Assembly: GCF_002865645.1 (NCBI RefSeq)
Contig: NW_020194519.1
Coordinates: forward strand, 1,547,542-1,611,541
Length of the DNA: 64,000 nt
DNA from: Hyaloscypha bicolor E
Lineage: Eukaryota > Ascomycota > Leotiomycetes > Helotiales > Hyaloscyphaceae
Reading direction: 5' to 3'
Of the stretch, positions 10,968-22,952 are shown one piece after another. The position numbers were made by a program, and so were the translations under genes. Within the stretch, counting starts at the first letter, position 1; every line of letters begins with the position of its first letter. The notes below the pieces were generated by a model. That model made no database searches. It was not told the DNA's origin and saw only the letters and a list, made by a program, of their open reading frames with translations.

Positions 10968-13900
10968 TCAGTGGCTCAGGCTCTTTCTTGAGCCAGGGCC
11001 GTGCCTTCTACGCCTACTGGCAGTTGCGGCGGCCATTCCTACAAATGCTTGATCGTCGTTCGAGCTCTCTCCGTCGAACTTCTCATGGCCGACTGTGATT
11101 ATCTTGATGACGTTACCCAATCCCACAGCAATGCTCCTATTGCCTATTTTCTGCAGTGGCCCAAGACTATTGACCAGCAGATTTCCCTTTTCGTTGTACC
11201 CACAGAGGGGAGTGACGGCTCTCTCGCCACGAGAAGAGATTGACCAAACTTCCCACGAATCTTCGGCTTCCTGAGCTTGGAGGCGAAGAGATTGAGGGCG
11301 GCTCGCGCCTCGACGTCGAAGACCGATGTTCGCAACGGGATGAGAAGAAGCCGCAATGTCCTTTGGCGCCTCAACCTTCCGCACTCCCACCAAGTAGCCA
11401 ACCTTCAACGCCTCCCATCGACCTGGATTTCCAATCGTGTACCGATGCTCCACTGTTTCGCGCCAGAGACAACAGGTCTTACTTCCCGGAGTGAAGGGAT
11501 CTCGAAAGCAGATTGTATCGCCCTCACGCTGAGGGAGGTAGCTCTGCATAATGCATTCACCGGTCTCTGCACTCGTATATGCAAGAGCAAGGCTCGCTAG
11601 TCCTACTGAGCCACATTGAGGTCTCCTGCGGGTAGAGTGGATACAGCGAAGAGAGTCCTGCTTCATCGGCTTGGTGTGGAAAGTGTGTGTTACCCTGTGC
11701 GTCTCAACATCGATGAGCTCTACCGTGTGATCCCTAATGGCGAGAAAAGAGCTCAATGCAGGGAGCGGTAGGATGGAGAGAACTTCTTTGTCGTCTGCCG
11801 GATTCGGGACTTCGAGGCCTTCCGAGATCCAACCTGCTTCAACATGCTTGGCTACATGGATGCACCCACGTTTCGATGAGGTGATTATTCGAGCTGGTGG
11901 ATTTGGCAAAGTAGCATTTGGCTTCTCAAGGTGTTGACGAACACTGACAAGCGGACTGCGGCATATCTGGAGCTCAACGACCTCCCCACTTTCGACGTGA
12001 AGCTCAGACATCAATCCGTTCTGCCGGACCACAAATACAGGATCGATAAATTCGGTTGCGTCGTGGCCAAAGAAGAATGCTACTGGAATACGCCCTTTGA
12101 CGTCGACGTGGATCGAAGGCCCCCATCTTCCTTCCGGGATGTTCCACAGGAATACTCGATTCTGGGAGGACAGCACAGCAAGCCAGTTCGAGTCACTATC
12201 GATGGAGATAGCTAACACCGGAAACGGGTTGATGTGTGACTCTGGATCTTGCACAAGATAGGTAACTGTATCTTTGCGAACGTCCCAGATGCGGATCCAC
12301 CTATCCAAGCCTACTGAAGCAATCACTCCTTCTTTTGAGGCTGCAAGAAGCATGACATCGAGGTTGTGGCCTTTACTCAATGTCTTGATAGATAGTAGGG
12401 GGTCATCCTCAGGTCTGGTCTCTTCCTCTCCAGGCGACTCATCCCAAAGGAGATAATTCATCAGAAGCGAGACTGCCGCAACAATTATGACGACGGTGAT
12501 GAGGAACGTGCCACCTTGATTTCTTACAAAATCGTAAGCGGCGGGGAGGAATCTCCGAACTCCAGCGCTGGTGGGGTTCCGATCGGAGCCGTCCATAACA
12601 AATATTAGTGGGTCGTAAACGCGAGCAATGTAGCTGTTAGCATGCGGTTTGATGACTTGAATAACCTCATGTGCAGTCTCGTGGTCCTGCATTCGAAGCC
12701 ACGCAGAGGGTGTCCTCGCCTGGTTGATGTCGGCCGAAAGTGGAGTTGCGGCACTTTCCTCGAGGGGCTGAGGCTCGGACTTCATCAACCGGAAGAATCT
12801 TGATGCCGTTCGGAACAAGCTTTCGTTGTCAAAGAAATGCCATTGTGCAACGAGAACAAATCCTACAAGCACGATTGTACCTGCTATCCGTGTAGAAAAG
12901 GGTGCCTCTCCCCTGAGGAGAGCATCTGTCCAGGTTTTCCTTTTTGGAAATTGTGGATTCAAAGTCTGTTCTTTCGGGGTGGATGCACGTTGCAGGGAAT
13001 CACTCAGCTCTGTCCGCCGTACGTCGATGCTCAACACGGCAGAAAAGAAAGTCAGGAGGTAGAAGAAGTCGAATGACAGGGCGATTGCTGCGAAGGTGCA
13101 GAAGCTGACAATTTGCGGAGACACGACCTTCGAAAGCAGCCATAGAATAACCAAATTTTGAGTGACTCCAGCCAGAGCAATATGACCAGTCTGGCCTAAT
13201 GCTTCGCCCATTCTCGCCGCGGCAGAGTGCTCCGGTGGAGTCATAATAGCAGCGTTGATAAGCCTGAATATATTCTCCATCCCGACTGTGAGAACGACAA
13301 GGGGATATGCCTCTCTCGGTATCTTTGATAGGTCGATCTTGAATACAGCGCAAATTGTGAAACTCGACATAATCGATACTGCGATTTGGCTCACGACAGC
13401 GAGGATGAGACCCACCCGAGATCGCAAGGCGCGGAGTCTGGACAAGCCATGTGCAAAGTAGATTGCCATCATGGCATATGCAATTCCGAGTAGGAGATTG
13501 TCTTGGAAAGAGAGAGGCTGGAAGCGAAACTCGTACAAAGTACTGGCGAATGAGCGACCACTGGGAGGATACAATTGCCATTTTTCGGACCCCTTGAGCC
13601 CAAGTGCTTGGGCTTTCCGTTCCCACTGCTTACCTACCGGCGAATCCAGCATATGAACCAAAGTAATGACCAAGGCGTCGGCAGCGACTAATCGGTGATC
13701 TTCAAAGCGCTTTCCACTAAAAACGATTGAGTGTCGAAGAGTAACATTGACAAACGTTGCTTGACGGGAACCATGGTTGACCGTGGCTATAATATCTTTA
13801 TCTCCAGCAATTTTATCTGCTGAACAGGACCAGTATTGTAGAGGAGAATGAAAGAACCAAGAGGAGTTGCTCAATCCGTTGATGGCGTGTAGAGTATCGC

Positions 13901-14460
13901 GCATGTCCGTAGTCAAGTCCACCGATGAGTTGTCAGGATAGACCGGATTCGATGGTCTTCGGGGGTCGAAATCCATTGTGGGGCCGAGTAATTCATCTTG
14001 TATATCTAATGCGTTCAGAAGAACGTTCGGTTCTAATGCTTTCATATAACTCCCTGCAGGGTATTAGCAACGGAAACCACAATATACGAAGGTTCCTCAT
14101 ACCATGGACCCACATTGACCGCATAACCACATCCGGTCGCGTATTGGCAGGGCCTTCAAATGGCTGAGCTGATGTCCAGACATGATGGGGTAAGTTTGAC
14201 GCGCCATTAGTGAAGTCGTTGGTGTAGAGGAATGGGAAAGGGTAGATTAGGATGACAGCGGTAGCTATTGAGATTAAGAGAGCTATAACGGAGTGGCGCG
14301 CTGCATTGTTGCCATAGCGGGTGAAAGCAGATCGCAGGGGATGTTTTTGATCAAGGACTGGTGCTTCCGTTGTTCTGCGGTAGAAATTAGCAGGTTGCTT
14401 GGAGACAACAGTGCGATTGGCAACGTACCCACGAAATGGATACAACAAATACCAAATCAT
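10968..14460 (-). CDS. SCAP: SREBP cleavage-activating protein (SCAP) homologue
   Basis: ER membrane sterol sensor that escorts SREBP transcription factors for proteolytic activation when sterol (or oxygen) is low. My exons, on the minus strand, are 14429-14460, 14103-14374 and 10968-14053 (1129 residues). The splices join YPFRG to TTEAPVL and WVHG to SYMKALE in phase. An N-terminal transmembrane helix (IALLISIATAVILIYPF) is followed by a lumenal loop with ALDIQDELLG. A sterol-sensing domain of several helices lies around residues 285-455 (MENIFRLINA, SFDFFYLLTFF). A further helix (GGTFLITVVIIVAAVSLLMN) precedes a cytosolic WD40 region from about residue 660 (LDRWIRIWDV, LAVLSSQNRVFLW) that should bind the SREBP C-terminus. 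Length and order match the family. No SREBP gene is in the window. Confidence 0.93.
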
Positions 14461-16202
14461 CGAGGCTGGATTGTCGGCAGCTTGGCCTGCTAGCAGAAGA
14501 GAAGCGGTGCCCAGGGCGGTAGCTTAGACCGGTTAGCGAACGAGCAACACCTGATTGAGAAATATATGCGCCTGCATGAGGTGTGTCCTAGCAATCGAGT
14601 TGATGTCTGGTGTTTGGCCGGCCAGGTTCAAGCTGCGCGACGCTTTGCAACCATGATGGGGTGTTGTTGCAAGTATCATCAACAAGCTGACAGTTCTTGA
14701 TAGCCCAGTCTATCAATTGGGGCATGGCACACAAAGGGCGATGGCTCGTTGATGGAAGTTCCGTCAAGGCAAAGTTGACAGCAGAAAGTTCTGGTTGTCG
14801 GGTCCATCAAGATTACGATCGAGACGAGACGAAGCGAGGGCCAAGGTGGTCGAAATGCGGGACAGCTGCGACACCGGCAAATCAGGGACAGAGCCAGAAC
14901 CAGAACAAACACCACTGGGAAGGCCCCAAGTATTAAACAACGCTCGCAGCGAGAGCGAGCAGTCCTCGAGCAGACCGGCAGCTCGTTTGTATATCAATCG
15001 CCTTTCCAATGAGCGAGGCAATCCAATCCAGCATACGAGGCTTTCCTTAAGGCCGGGAACCAGCAGTGCGGGCCTCGGCGGCTGTGGCACGACACACAGA
15101 CCAGACGAAACAAGGAACGCTTCCCACTCACTGTTTTCTGCTCGAGTGCCCGCCCTCCAACATATCGCAAGTAGTGAAGCCAACAGCGAAGGCAAAATGG
15201 TGCCAACCACGCCTTTGAGTCCTCCTGGCATGGAAGCCGAGCCTGCGGTGGAACGAATCATGTTGCGCTGGGGCAAAAGTCCAGACCTCTTCCCCTGTCT
15301 CCCTCCTCATGGCGGGCTGTACTTGTATACGCAGCTGTTGATGGCGGTCTAGAACGCACGATGAGGCACTTCGTCGACAGCGGCGAGGGGTATTGGTATC
15401 ACAGCACAACAGCAGTTCTACGTCGTTCTTCACTTCAACATCGCACGGGATCCAGCCTTCTATATATGTTCTCGAAAGATGTCCTCGAGCCCTTGGGCAA
15501 GCCGACTAGCCCAAAATCGTATGCTTTCTACGCTTTCTGACACAATCATCAGGCCACTCTTAGGCTTATCGGCAGCAGGTTTGCCCCTCCTTCCAGCGGC
15601 GAGCGAATAGCATCCGGCGATAGCTTTATTACTGCAAAACACCATGCATGGATCAACCACGGGTCAGAACTGCTGAATAAGAATGCAATGCTGAAAGGCC
15701 GCAACTTCGCAAGACCATCTTTTGTCGAGGGCCGAGGCTGCCAAGCGGTGTATTTGTGCTTTTTCTGAGCGGGAGTGAGCGTGACGCCAGGGTCGCTGCA
15801 TTGGGAGAAGTTTCAGGTTTACCTTTCGAGGGGCATCATGCACTCATCTGGAGGCTTTATCCCCCATTTTGGACTCCGGCCCCTAAGGTACAACTCAACT
15901 AACTTATCACGTGATACCAGATACTCTTTGAGGAATGATCCAGCAGGGGCGTATCCAAGAGAATTATTATTTATCCACTATCTTCTGTCCGTCGGCTTTC
16001 TTCAATCTCTATTCTGCTATGAAGGCTAACACAGCACGTGACATTTTCTGAATCGCCTCGAGTGTGCTAAAATTGCAGTGCTCAAGCTGGAAATAGTAAT
16101 TATCAACTTGAGATTTATCACCGTAAGCGTGGGATGCCTGAGGCCACCAACTGTACATATTCTATCCGGGCACACCTCAGTAATCCATTTATTATCACCC
16201 AC
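14461..16202. other. Upstream region of SCAP, no recognisable gene
   Basis: Open frames of 170-185 codons exist on both strands between 14764 and 15352, but they overlap each other and match nothing I know, so I treat the stretch as SCAP promoter and leader. CACGTG boxes occur near 15908 and 16034. A copy of the GCACTGCAATTTTAGC motif lies on the minus strand at 16066-16081. Confidence 0.45.
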
Positions 16203-16781
16203 CCACGCGCCTCCGCTTAGTCGTGATACACCAAAGTCTGGCCCGAAAATTAACGTTTTCTATAATTACTCCCACAATATTTGCAAATAAATTTTTACAA
16301 AATTTCAGAGTATAGCCCTATAGACGATATATCGTTCGATATAAGTTTTAGGGGAAAGCCAAGTGTCTTAGCTGTATAATAAATCAATAAGGGACTTGAC
16401 TTTCAGGCTCGATTCGCTAACAAATTTGGCGGGTGTGTATGTCACGATAAGGTGATATTGCAGTGGTGGTAAAGAGCTTGAATTGAGCTGAAGGCTGTGC
16501 GCCCGGCTAAAAGCACTGGCTACACGCTAAGTCACGTGCAGTGGCACCACGTGACTGGTGCCACGTAACAGTGTATTACGACTAAGCGGAGGCACGTGTG
16601 AGCTTATAAAGACTATTCCACGTAGATACAAAGACTGTATTGATGGCTATGGTCAAATGATGGCCTGGTAATTTATTTATATTTTTTTTATTAATTAAAT
16701 GTGGGGTTATTTGCAAGTGAAGTGTGTTTTTGGTGGTGCGGGCGCAATTTTGTGTGTACCACGACTAAACGGAGGCGCGTG
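16203..16781. mobile_element. TIR element remnant with duplicated right end (family C)
   Basis: The sequence at about 16203-16226 (CGCCTCCGCTTAGTCG core) recurs inverted at about 16568-16595 and again at about 16752-16781. This gives one left end and two right ends of a non-coding element. The interior has palindromic CACGTG boxes near 16533-16560. The simplest reading is a ~390 bp MITE beside a second partial copy. No target duplication is clear. Confidence 0.55.
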
Positions 16782-17001
16782 CCACCCAACTGCCCAAACC
16801 CCCTTCCCGACCACGCCTACCCCACCAAAATTTTCTCGATTTTCAAAGTCTTTGGAAAATTCTAAAAAACTTTCCAGATTATAGAGAATACTCGAAACAT
16901 TGCGAATATCGTATTGATTTTTCGAATTTGTGGCATTAAGGTCTCCAAAATCCAAGTTGAGCGGGAAGGGGGTGTGGGCGGTTGGTGGGTGATGCCTTCT
17001 A
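16778..17001. mobile_element. MITE-like element, family A copy 2 (left end damaged)
   Basis: The right end reads as the complement of TAGAAGGCATCACC followed by ACCAACCGCCCACACC. The left end keeps only the inner part of the repeat (CCACCCAACTGCCCAAACCC, CCTTCCCG), and the outer bases are replaced by the family C end next to it. The element is non-coding and about 220 bp, the shortest of the four copies. Confidence 0.65.
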
Positions 17002-17310
17002 TTGGACGAGAGACTCCTATTTTCCGCCATGCCTCTCAAAACTCCTGCCCCACATCTCACAATAGCAATAGCAACCTCCATTGTAAATTTGAGGACATGG
17101 CATGACTTTGATGTTCCATTTACTTTGTTCACAATACATGTCACTTCGGTTATTCACTCTGCAAAGTTGTGCATTGTTCATAAGTCAATTTTAGCGTTCC
17201 CTTATCCTCGCATTGCCAGTTTTTTAATTCAAGAAATCTTCGACTTCTTGAATTCTGCACCATCTGAATCACCATCTGAATCACCCACTACCCAGCCGAC
17301 CCTTTTAGCA

Positions 17311-18807
17311 ATGGACAATCTTGATCCATTTTTCTTTGCATCTCGGACTTTTCCGTGCCAAGGCTCCACTCTCCCATTTTGGAGAACAGAGCTTCACGAG
17401 CTGGATAGCCATCATTCAACAGAACAGCTTCCCGAGTCATGCGATGTTCTGATCATTGGCGGGAGCCATGCTGGCATTGCTGCCGCATACCATCTTCTCT
17501 GTGGAGATGAATCGAGTACAAGTCCAAAGCCTTCAATTGTCCTTGCAGAAGCAAGACAGGCATGCAGTGGAGCCACGGCAAGAAATGGTTTGTCAACCCC
17601 AACCTCTCATCATCATTGTAAGAAAACCAATTCTCTTTTGTAAGGTGGCCATCTTCGTCCTTCAGTCTACTCTCGGATTCCCAAGTACACAAAGCAATTC
17701 GGACTGGAAGCCGCAGTCGAAGTAGCAGACTTCGAATTCGATCACGTGGCCGCAATTGCTACCCTCGTCGAGAAAGGAAAGATCGACTGTGACTTCACAT
17801 TAACTCGATCATTCGACGTTTACACCGACAAGGGAGAAGCAGAGACAGCAAAGAGGCATTGTGATGAATTCAAGGAAGCCGGAATAGCCAAAAACACCAT
17901 GAATGATCTTGTTTGGACCGAAGCCGAGCACGCTGAGGAGGTAAGTGCTTCTCCGAATCAATGTTCTTATGATTGATAAAACATCCAGGTATCAGGCGTC
18001 AAAAACTGCATTGGCTGCTTCTCATTCACAGCAGCCCATCTTTGGCCTTACAAACTAATGATGCACCTCCTCGCCAGCGCCGTCTCCAGCGGTCTAAACC
18101 TCCAAACCCACACCCTAATCCTCTCCATCTCTCCCTCTACCTCCCTCCCGGGAAAGTGGACAGCAACCACCCCCCGCGGCAGTATCACCGCCTCAAAAGT
18201 AATCTTCGCTACAAACGCCTACACAGCCGGTCTCCTCCCCGAATACGCCAGGAAAATCGTGCCCTCAAAAGGAATCTGCTGTCGCATCATCACCCCACCT
18301 TCCTCCACCCACCCAGAACTGAAAAACACCTACGGCCTCCGCCTCGGAAACGGAAGCCTAGATTATCTTATCCCTCGCAACGACGGCTCTATAATCCTCG
18401 GTGGCGCGAGAAGTGCCTTCTTCTCCGATCATAAAAATTGGTACAATAACATCGACGACTCAACCTTGATCAAGCCTGCCGAGAAGTACTTTGATGATTA
18501 CATGCAAACCAATTTCCTCGGCTGGGAAGAGAGCGGGGCACGAGTAGATTGTATCTGGACGGGCATCATGGGGTATAATTCCGACACGCTTCCGAGTGTG
18601 GGAGAGGTACCCGGTAGGGAGGGGTGTTTCATCGCGGCGGGATTTGAGGGGCATGGGATGCCGGTTATTTGGTTGGTGATGAAGGGGATTGCTGAGATGG
18701 TGGGAAGGGGGAAGGCGTTTGAGGAGGTGGGTATTCCGAGGGTATATAGGACGACGAGGGAGAGGTTGGAGAGTGGGGTTGACGTTTTGGGGCCGAAGAA
18801 AGGGTAG
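17311..18807 (+). CDS. FAD-dependent oxidoreductase (DAO family)
   Basis: Flavoenzyme of the D-amino-acid-oxidase fold, expected to oxidise an amine or amino acid with release of H2O2; the substrate cannot be read from sequence. My exons are 17311-17587, 17645-17940 and 17989-18807 (463 residues). The N-terminal dinucleotide motif is DVLIIGGSHAGIAAAYHL (GGSHAG in place of the usual GxGxxG). The flavin-site segment GATARNGGHLRP spans the first splice and resembles the SGRNGG region of gamma-glutamylputrescine-oxidase-type enzymes. Further signatures are SKVIFATNAYT, IPRNDGSIILGGAR and the C-terminal WTGIMGYNSDTLPSVGEVP...FIAAGFEGHGMP flavin-binding strand. No signal peptide is visible. A 12-bp repeat (tctgaatcacca) lies in the leader at about 17258-17287. 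Confidence 0.9.
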
Positions 18808-20631
18808 TTGGGAATGGAGCGGGCATTTTGGGTAAGTGGGTTTGAAGATAGGACAAAGATGGGAGGTGTCGTGAATACACTTATGGTTTGAGGCGAGAAG
18901 ACAGGCTTAAAAGTGCGATGTTTTGAACTGAATGAAGGATGGGAGTATTCCTTCTTCTCGCTTGATTGGCAGGCGACTTTCTTTGCAATTTTCAACTGCG
19001 ATTGGTGCCATGTTGCACTGTAATTTTAGCGCAAAGATGGAGGAGGGCTGGGTGCCTATTTCCCCAACGTGATTTCCAGGCTTTTACACTACACCCTCCA
19101 CATAATTTGCGGTGGCGTAACAGGCCGAGATATGTGAACACTACGAAGGCGAGCGGCATTGAAATTCGTCCAATATCCTAAGCGAGGATGGGCGCAATTT
19201 TGACCCTCGCAATACAGAAATTCTCACAATTCCCCCTTATATTTAATTATCGCAAAAAGTTCGCAGAAGTTAGATCTGCTTCTTTTCTATTATGCAATGG
19301 ACTTTTAAAGAGTTTCGTGCTTTCCGTTGAGATTTGGTATAATTTTCCAAACATAGCTATTTTGGTGTTTCTCGGCTGCTGGCTGCTGGACGGTTTTCAA
19401 GGCAGAGCGCCTTCGCACTCTCCCCCCAGGTTTAAAGGTTAACGTGCGGGTCCGAAAGACTTCCTCTGATTTGCTTTCGAGAAGATTCCAGCTCTCTGAT
19501 TAACTGGATCACCCTTGTTTACCACTGTGGGTCTGCCCTTCAAACCGGGGGAGGGGGGGAAACTACAACGTATCGGGCTATTAATTGTAGCGAGATAGGG
19601 GGGTCCAGGGCTAGCACAGACCAGAAAGTCAACAGCACGAGCTTTTCATTGGCCTTCACTCCCTGTCTGTGGCTGGCTCGCTACAGTTAGTTCCCATAAA
19701 TGCGTTGTACTGTATTGCATTCATTGGTTTGCACTGCAATTTTAGCCTCCGCAACGAGGACCAACACCTCGAGGCTGAAAAAGTGTAAGATTACTTTAAA
19801 ATAGTACTTGCTGCACTGTAATTTTCGACCACCTGCGAGGACTAAGACCTCGAGCTACATTATTTCGTAAGTACGGAGTCATTGCCTTTGCCCTTCCTTA
19901 ACACCTATTTTCCCTATATTTAGCTACTTTAATTTGCCTCTTCATGAGGTCGCTGGGGCTTGGGATTGAAATCAGGGCTCGCTTCGTTTTCGTACTCTGC
20001 CAAACCCCGCACTGAGTGAAGACGCAACATTAAATGCTTATATAGAAGTGAAAATTGACAAGGAGTGAGACATGCACTCTGCCCATTCGGTGTATTCATA
20101 GTGGAATTCCGCGCAAAACTGTGCCTTAACGTGGGGTGAACAATGCTTTGCTTTGGTACCGAATACTAGCGGATTTCATTCGAAACACCTCAAAGGTCCA
20201 ACCCTTTCGCAAAAGTCAAAATTCCTTTAGATGAAGGTCCTCAAAAATTTAGTACTGCTTACTTCCGTCTATCTTCTTTTTTCAGAATAGTATTCTAGTC
20301 GCTGTTAGGTATTGTTAAAAGGCGTTTGGAGTTAATTTCAGAAAATAAGCGAAAGTAGCGGCTCGCTTGGTCTCGCTTCTTCCCCCTAACCTACGCCCCC
20401 ATCGTGACAGCTCTTACCCCAGATCATCGGGGCCCTACAGCAAGCTAGTCATAGTCACGCCACCATCGACTTATGATTTTGAAGAAAAAACTCGACCAGA
20501 TTCTTGGTTTATATAAGCATTCCAGCCTGCAGTGCGGACTAACATTGGAACATTGGAAAGGAATCATGGAGTGAAGGGGGGGTGAATAAATCTTCATTAA
20601 ACATCACTATAAATCTCATCTACTAGATCTT
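18808..20631. other. Long intergenic region with short motif repeats
   Basis: Convergent 3' ends flank 1.8 kb without a gene. Three copies of the GCACTGYAATTTTAG motif lie at 19015-19030, 19731-19746 and 19813-19826 (the last degenerate at its end). The latter two are each followed by a short GAGGAC..ACCTCGAG hairpin-like segment. Confidence 0.5.
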
Positions 20632-22305
20632 CTAACTGGACGCCGAGTCCCTCCTCGCAAGACTCTTATGCAGGGTATGCTGCTTCATAAAAGCACCACA
20701 AATCAAACTCAACACCGCAATGCTAAACCCCGTCAAAAACACCCCTCTCAACGCCAGCGCAAAGCTATCCAACACGCCCTCCCCCCACCCTTCTGGCAGA
20801 TTTTTCAACTCGTCAAAATTGTCTCTGATCCTCCTGATCTCATCTTCCGCGCCTGGCCAGCCGTCAAATTTCTCGTGTAGGGAGGAGACGAGCAGGTTCT
20901 GGTAGACGGCCGAGGCGACCGTGATACCGATTGTGGAGCCAGTGGAGCGGAAGGCGTAGGTCGCAGAAGTGATGACGGCTTGGTGCTCGTGGTCTACTGC
21001 ACTGATGACGGCCAGCAGGGTGACGGTCAAGGTTCCGCCGTAGCCGCAGCCGATGAGGAAGAGGTAGATGTATTCGGGCCAGTCTGGGCCGTAGATGCTG
21101 AGGGTTGGGAGCATGCCAGCGCCGACACAGACGCTGGCTAGAGAGAGTAGGGAGAGCCATTTGTATTTCCCGGTGTGGTTCATGATGAGACCTGCACCGA
21201 GAGAGCCGATTGAACTTCCGATGGATTGGGGGATGAGACTCATGCCTGCGGCAGTTGTGGAGTGACCTTTGACTTGGAAGAATATGGGGACGTAGAAAGC
21301 GCCCATATAGACTACCATTGTTTGTAGCCAGTTTGTGAGGCATGCTGCTGCCACGGTTCGGTGGAGGAGGAGCCTGACGGGAATCACGGGCTCGGACGCG
21401 ATGTATAGCTCGACGCAGATGAAGGCACAGAGGGCCACCACGGAGAGCGGTAATGAGACCAAGACAAGGGGATGTGTCCATGGAACAATATTTCCCCCGG
21501 AGTTCAGCCCCAAGAGCAACAGCAGAAGTGTAACCACCAATGTAAAAGCTCCAAGAAAGTCCATGCGAGAGAGCTTCGACTTCTCGGACTTCTTAGGCGG
21601 CACGTTGACGAACCACCACACTAATATTCCAGACATAACGACGAAAGGAACTTGGGATAAGAACGCAACCCTCCACCCCCAGGTATCGTTCACCCATCCA
21701 CCAAATATGCCTCCCAGTCCAGCCCCACTTCCGAAGCACACATTCCCAACCCCCTGAATCAAGCCTCTCTTCCTCAGCGGCACCAAGTCACTCCCCACAA
21801 ATGTAGATATAGCCATCAGTCCTCCACCGCCCACCCCTGCCACCACTCTTCCTGCTATCATGGTCCATTCCGACGTCGCAAGCCCGCACATCAAGTTCCC
21901 AGCCGCGAAGAAGATATTCGAGACAACCAGCCCGGTTCTGCGACTGAAAATGTCGGTTAACCGGCCGGAGATCGGCTGGCAGGCGGCATTGGCGATTAGG
22001 TATGAGGAGGCTAGCCATGAGAGGAGGGAGAGGGAGTTGAAGGAGGTGGAGATGGGTGCGGAGAGTGTGGCGATGATGGTGCTGTCCAGGGCTCCGAGGA
22101 AGACGCCAACGTAGATAGAGGCCAGGGTGATGTATAGACGACTTGCTGAGAGCTCTTCGGGGATGATTGTCTCTTCTGTGGGGGATTCTTCTGTGTCTGC
22201 GTCTTCATCCTGAGGCTTGGGTTGATCGTCTCTGAGCAAGGGCGTTTCTTCGTCGGCGGGCTGCGAGGCCGACGCTGCTTGTGAAGTATTGCTGTTGATG
22301 GCCAT
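20632..22305 (-). CDS. MFS transporter, DHA2 type (VBA/Fnx1-like vacuolar transporter)
   Basis: Proton-driven transporter with 14 predicted helices; the closest resemblance is to vacuolar basic-amino-acid transporters of the VBA/Fnx1 group, with drug efflux as the alternative. The gene is intronless, with 557 residues. The soluble acidic N-terminus contains DEETPLL, an acidic dileucine motif of the type that sorts proteins to the vacuole. Helix 1 carries LGALDSTIIATLSAPI. Motif A reads GRLTDIFSRR. Helices 4-5 have the glycine-rich GRVVAGVGGGGLMA and GSGAGLGGIFGGWV segments (motif C). The C-terminus ends shortly after the last helix. The start at 22305 gives the full family length. The gene is divergent from the MARVEL gene. 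Confidence 0.9.
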   Translation of the reverse strand: MAINSNTSQAASASQPADEETPLLRDDQPKPQDEDADTEESPTEETIIPEELSASRLYITLASIYVGVFLGALDSTIIATLSAPISTSFNSLSLLSWLASSYLIANAACQPISGRLTDIFSRRTGLVVSNIFFAAGNLMCGLATSEWTMIAGRVVAGVGGGGLMAISTFVGSDLVPLRKRGLIQGVGNVCFGSGAGLGGIFGGWVNDTWGWRVAFLSQVPFVVMSGILVWWFVNVPPKKSEKSKLSRMDFLGAFTLVVTLLLLLLGLNSGGNIVPWTHPLVLVSLPLSVVALCAFICVELYIASEPVIPVRLLLHRTVAAACLTNWLQTMVVYMGAFYVPIFFQVKGHSTTAAGMSLIPQSIGSSIGSLGAGLIMNHTGKYKWLSLLSLASVCVGAGMLPTLSIYGPDWPEYIYLFLIGCGYGGTLTVTLLAVISAVDHEHQAVITSATYAFRSTGSTIGITVASAVYQNLLVSSLHEKFDGWPGAEDEIRRIRDNFDELKNLPEGWGEGVLDSFALALRGVFLTGFSIAVLSLICGAFMKQHTLHKSLARRDSASS

Positions 22306-22952
22306 TATGACAATAGATGATTAAAAGGATCCGAATAGAGCAAAGACAACTAAAGAAAGATCCATACTTATACCTGTGCGGAATTGCAGGGTTTGTTGAA
22401 GAGTGGGATATCAGCAGAGAAAATGCCGCTCTGGAGGCAGATCGCTAGGCGGATCTCATTCAATGACGTCCCGTGCGGAGCCTGGGCATGGTTCTTGACC
22501 CCCAAGTGACAGTCGTGTACGAGGAGTGAACTTAACTTCAATTCGATTAAGAAATAGTGAGGCCATTCAGATGGCTGAAAGAGAAGAAACAATGTAACGG
22601 TGAGACGGTGATAAGAAAATAATTGGTGGAACCAAGTTTCAACCTTCCCCCCGGTCTATTTTTATCACTCGCGAAAAGTGGCTCGGCTGAGGCCGAATTG
22701 GGAGCGAGCTGAGCTGCAGCCTTTGAGCAACGCGTCGAACTGAGCCTCCCTCCTTGACTCCGTCAGACCACCACGCACTCTCGTTCTTTCTCTGCACAAT
22801 ATTCACTTATTTGCCTCTTAATCGGTATACCGACCCTCCTCCCCTTCCCTCCTCTACAAGCAATCTACAAAATTCGCAGACCTTCCAACGATAAACAACC
22901 TCCGCTCGACAACCTCAAAACAAAATTCGAGACAGTGTGACAGGTTTCCACA
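22306..22952. promoter_or_regulatory. Divergent promoter region between MFS transporter and MARVEL genes
   Basis: About 650 bp separates two head-to-head starts. The right half is pyrimidine-rich (22740-22870), typical of filamentous fungal promoters and leaders. I see no specific operator. Confidence 0.45.

Noticed and set aside
14764..15352. Overlapping 170- and 185-codon frames upstream of SCAP
   Set aside because: They overlap on opposite strands, show no family resemblance, and the region fits a GC-rich promoter or leader.
17002..17310. Longer N-terminus for the FAD oxidoreductase
   Set aside because: The frame is open upstream to 17002, but that part overlaps the end of a MITE and is unlike the family; ATG 17311 gives the expected start.
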